Positions 6,845 to 7,450 of a stretch of DNA of 7,450 bases are shown piece after piece. The stretch is from an uncultured Clostridia bacterium. GTDB lineage: Bacteria > Bacillota > Clostridia > Christensenellales > Borkfalkiaceae. Numbering within the stretch: position 1 is the first letter of the stretch; every line of letters begins with the position of its first letter. The position numbers were made by a program, and so were the translations under genes. Below the pieces are notes generated by a model. That model worked only from the letters and a program-made list of their open reading frames with translations. It searched no databases and had not been told where the DNA came from. The stretch spans positions 1 to 7,450 of the forward strand of contig CALDOZ010000044.1 of assembly GCA_937912025.1 (NCBI GenBank), read 5' to 3'.

Positions 6845-7450
6845 AAATGTATTTTAAAGCAACAAATGCTTGTCTGCCTTTTTTTGTAATTCCAGCATTC
6901 TCTTTTATAATTATCTTACCTTTACCTCGAATAACAACCTTTGAGCCGAAATCAACTTTATAATCAGGTTTATTAATTATTATATCATTAACAAAAACCT
7001 CAGATGCTCTGATTCTATCACAAGCCATAGTTCTTGATATTCCGAAAGCCGATGAAATAACTGCATCAACACGCATTGAAGCTACATAGCATCTTTTTTC
7101 AGTAAAATGTAACTCTTTTTCATATTCAGCAAAACTATCAGCAACGGTTACATGAACTGTTCCTCTGCCGACGGAAAGCAAGTTATCAATAATATATTTC
7201 GAAATGCTTTTTAGGACAGCAATTGTACAGCCTTCATCATCAACAAAAATATCACCTATCATTTCTCGTTTAATACCGAGCCCCATCAAAGCACCAAGAT
7301 AATCACGGTGAGTTAATGATGAAAAATTATCTTTATCAATTCTTAAAGCAGCAATCGGATTGTCTGTTTCTTTAAAATCTTCTATATAATCCGGAATAAA
7401 TACTACTATCTTTCTTTCAGCATCATTGAATCCACCATAAAACTCGTAGT
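6843..7450 (-). CDS. ylmH: YlmH-family S4-domain RNA-binding protein, N-terminus beyond the window
   Basis: 201 codons are visible and the gene runs off the right edge. The frame stays open upstream of the TTG at 7289: the added codons read ...GGFNDAERKIVVFIPDYI..., then LTHRDYLGALMGLGIKREM and IGDIFV, which is the conserved centre of YlmH proteins. The 5' end is therefore missing; about 55 residues are expected by comparison with the roughly 257-residue Bacillus subtilis protein. The visible N-terminal part is the YlmH-type RNA-binding domain. Residues about 125-190 of the fragment form the S4 domain, with MRVDAVISSAFGISRTMACD, then ASEVFVND and a basic GKGKIIIKE end. In B. subtilis YlmH has been tied to ribosome-associated quality control, binding stalled large subunits, and its gene lies near division genes. 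Here it is followed by a phosphodiesterase instead of divIVA. Arg codons are mostly AGA, unlike carB. Confidence 0.93.
   Translation of the reverse strand, partial: YEFYGGFNDAERKIVVFIPDYIEDFKETDNPIAALRIDKDNFSSLTHRDYLGALMGLGIKREMIGDIFVDDEGCTIAVLKSISKYIIDNLLSVGRGTVHVTVADSFAEYEKELHFTEKRCYVASMRVDAVISSAFGISRTMACDRIRASEVFVNDIIINKPDYKVDFGSKVVIRGKGKIIIKENAGITKKGRQAFVALKYI

Overview
The window is AT-rich and carries ordinary bacterial signals: AGGAG-type ribosome binding sites, a near-consensus sigma-A promoter, intrinsic terminators and a PyrR-type RNA attenuator. With a YlmH-family S4 protein, these point to a low-GC Bacillota, probably a clostridial or mollicute-like uncultured lineage; the lineage is an inference. 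All genes read with the standard code. No mobile element, CRISPR array, rRNA or tRNA was seen.

Layout. Positions 72-4561 hold a two-gene pyrimidine operon on the minus strand: pyrC (dihydroorotase), then carB (carbamoyl-phosphate synthase large subunit), 20 bases apart. Upstream lies a leader of about 131 nt (about 4692 to 4562) behind a strong promoter (4699-4727). It folds on paper into the three mutually exclusive elements of a PyrR attenuator: a protein-binding loop, an antiterminator and a terminator whose U-tract ends 17 nt before the pyrC start. UMP-loaded PyrR should stop transcription before pyrC. No carA, pyrB, pyrD, pyrE, pyrF or pyrR lies in the window, so the rest of the pathway must be elsewhere.

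Positions 4705-4982 form a very AT-rich divergent intergenic region with one or two candidate plus-strand promoters and an imperfect palindrome. Positions 4983-5942 (plus) encode a ten-helix EamA/DMT-family permease of unknown substrate. It converges on a minus-strand gene pair: ylmH (S4-domain RNA-binding protein linked to ribosome quality control, running off the right edge) and a cytoplasmic glycerophosphodiester phosphodiesterase. The phosphodiesterase's Shine-Dalgarno sequence is built into the ylmH stop codon. A perfect 9-bp hairpin (6002-6022) with T-rich flanks on both sides lies between the convergent genes and probably ends both transcripts.

The genes are individually familiar. The best material is regulatory: the compact single-copy PyrR attenuator, the reduced pyrC-carB operon, the altered ends of PyrC and the ylmH-phosphodiesterase coupling. 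I did not find evidence for a wholly new system.
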